5,708 bases of DNA, taken from JAIXWP01 sp049318685. GTDB taxonomy: Bacteria; Bacteroidota; Bacteroidia; Flavobacteriales_D; Sanyastnellaceae. Position numbers and translations under genes: made by a program. The DNA lies in the NCBI GenBank assembly GCA_049318685.1, contig JBMOFW010000180.1, positions 1 through 5,708 of the forward strand. The letters run 5' to 3'. Shown here piece by piece: positions 5,619-5,708 of this stretch (its first letter is position 1; every line of letters begins with the position of its first letter). The notes beneath the pieces are model-generated. The model saw only the letters and a list, made by a program, of their open reading frames with translations. It did no database searches and was not told the origin of the DNA.

Positions 5619-5708
5619 AGTTTTTTACTCAACAATTCAACGTTCGCAAGTTTCCCATTTAAGGTTCCGGCAATATTTGGCCCGATTTTACTTTGTTTCC
5701 GGTAAAGT
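5615..5708 (-). CDS. Probable 3' end of a minus-strand gene, hypothetical
   Basis: Reading the minus strand from the window edge, one frame is open for 30 codons and ends at a TAA occupying 5617-5615. The translation starts LYRKQSKIGPN, continues IAGTLNGKLANVELL and ends SKKL; it looks like a normal, basic protein C-terminus. No other gene covers this space on the plus strand after 5618. The stop shares bases with the YciO/Sua5 stop (TTAA read both ways), the same style of tight convergent junction seen near 3810. The stretch is short enough to be open by chance, and I recognise no family. Confidence 0.45.
   Translation of the reverse strand, partial: LYRKQSKIGPNIAGTLNGKLANVELLSKKL

Overview
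The window looks like an ordinary, gene-dense piece of a Bacteroidota chromosome, most likely from Flavobacteriales or a near relative. Four things point there: a C-terminal CHU_C/type B sorting domain of the type IX secretion system, a lipoprotein whose mature end starts Cys-Lys-Lys-Asp-Asp-Asp, start codons without Shine-Dalgarno sequences, and promoter elements of the TTTG / TAnnTTTG type. The base composition is moderately AT-rich throughout and nothing in it suggests a mobile element. The species cannot be named from this sequence alone.

Layout from left to right: (1) bases 1-951, the 3' end of a large secreted surface protein, closed by a strong intrinsic terminator (971-1009). (2) 1015-2883, a complete UPF1/IGHMBP2-like superfamily 1B helicase, followed after 17 bases by (3) a lipoprotein of unrecognised family (2901-3809). 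(4) On the minus strand, 4198-3812, a small four-helix membrane protein of the phage-holin-4 (YvlD-like) family, convergent with the lipoprotein gene and separated from it by only 2 bases. (5) A divergent promoter region (4199-4285) leads into a short-form transaldolase (4286-4954), a second strong terminator (4967-4997) and (6) a YciO/Sua5-type protein (4998-5618). (7) The right edge appears to hold the last 30 codons of a minus-strand gene whose stop codon interlocks with that of the YciO/Sua5 gene.

The genes do not form one pathway. The transaldolase belongs to the non-oxidative pentose phosphate pathway, the YciO/Sua5 protein is related to the enzymes that start t6A tRNA modification, the helicase acts on nucleic acid, and the surface protein and lipoprotein belong to the cell envelope. 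Only helicase-lipoprotein looks like a simple operon pair.

I found no CRISPR array, tRNA, rRNA, insertion sequence or recognisable defence system. The most unusual structure is in the gene junctions: twice, the T-tract of a strong terminator runs almost directly into the start codon of the next gene in the same direction, with promoter-like TTTG elements overlapping the terminator. Both convergent junctions are also extremely tight, with stop codons lying in palindromic sequence.
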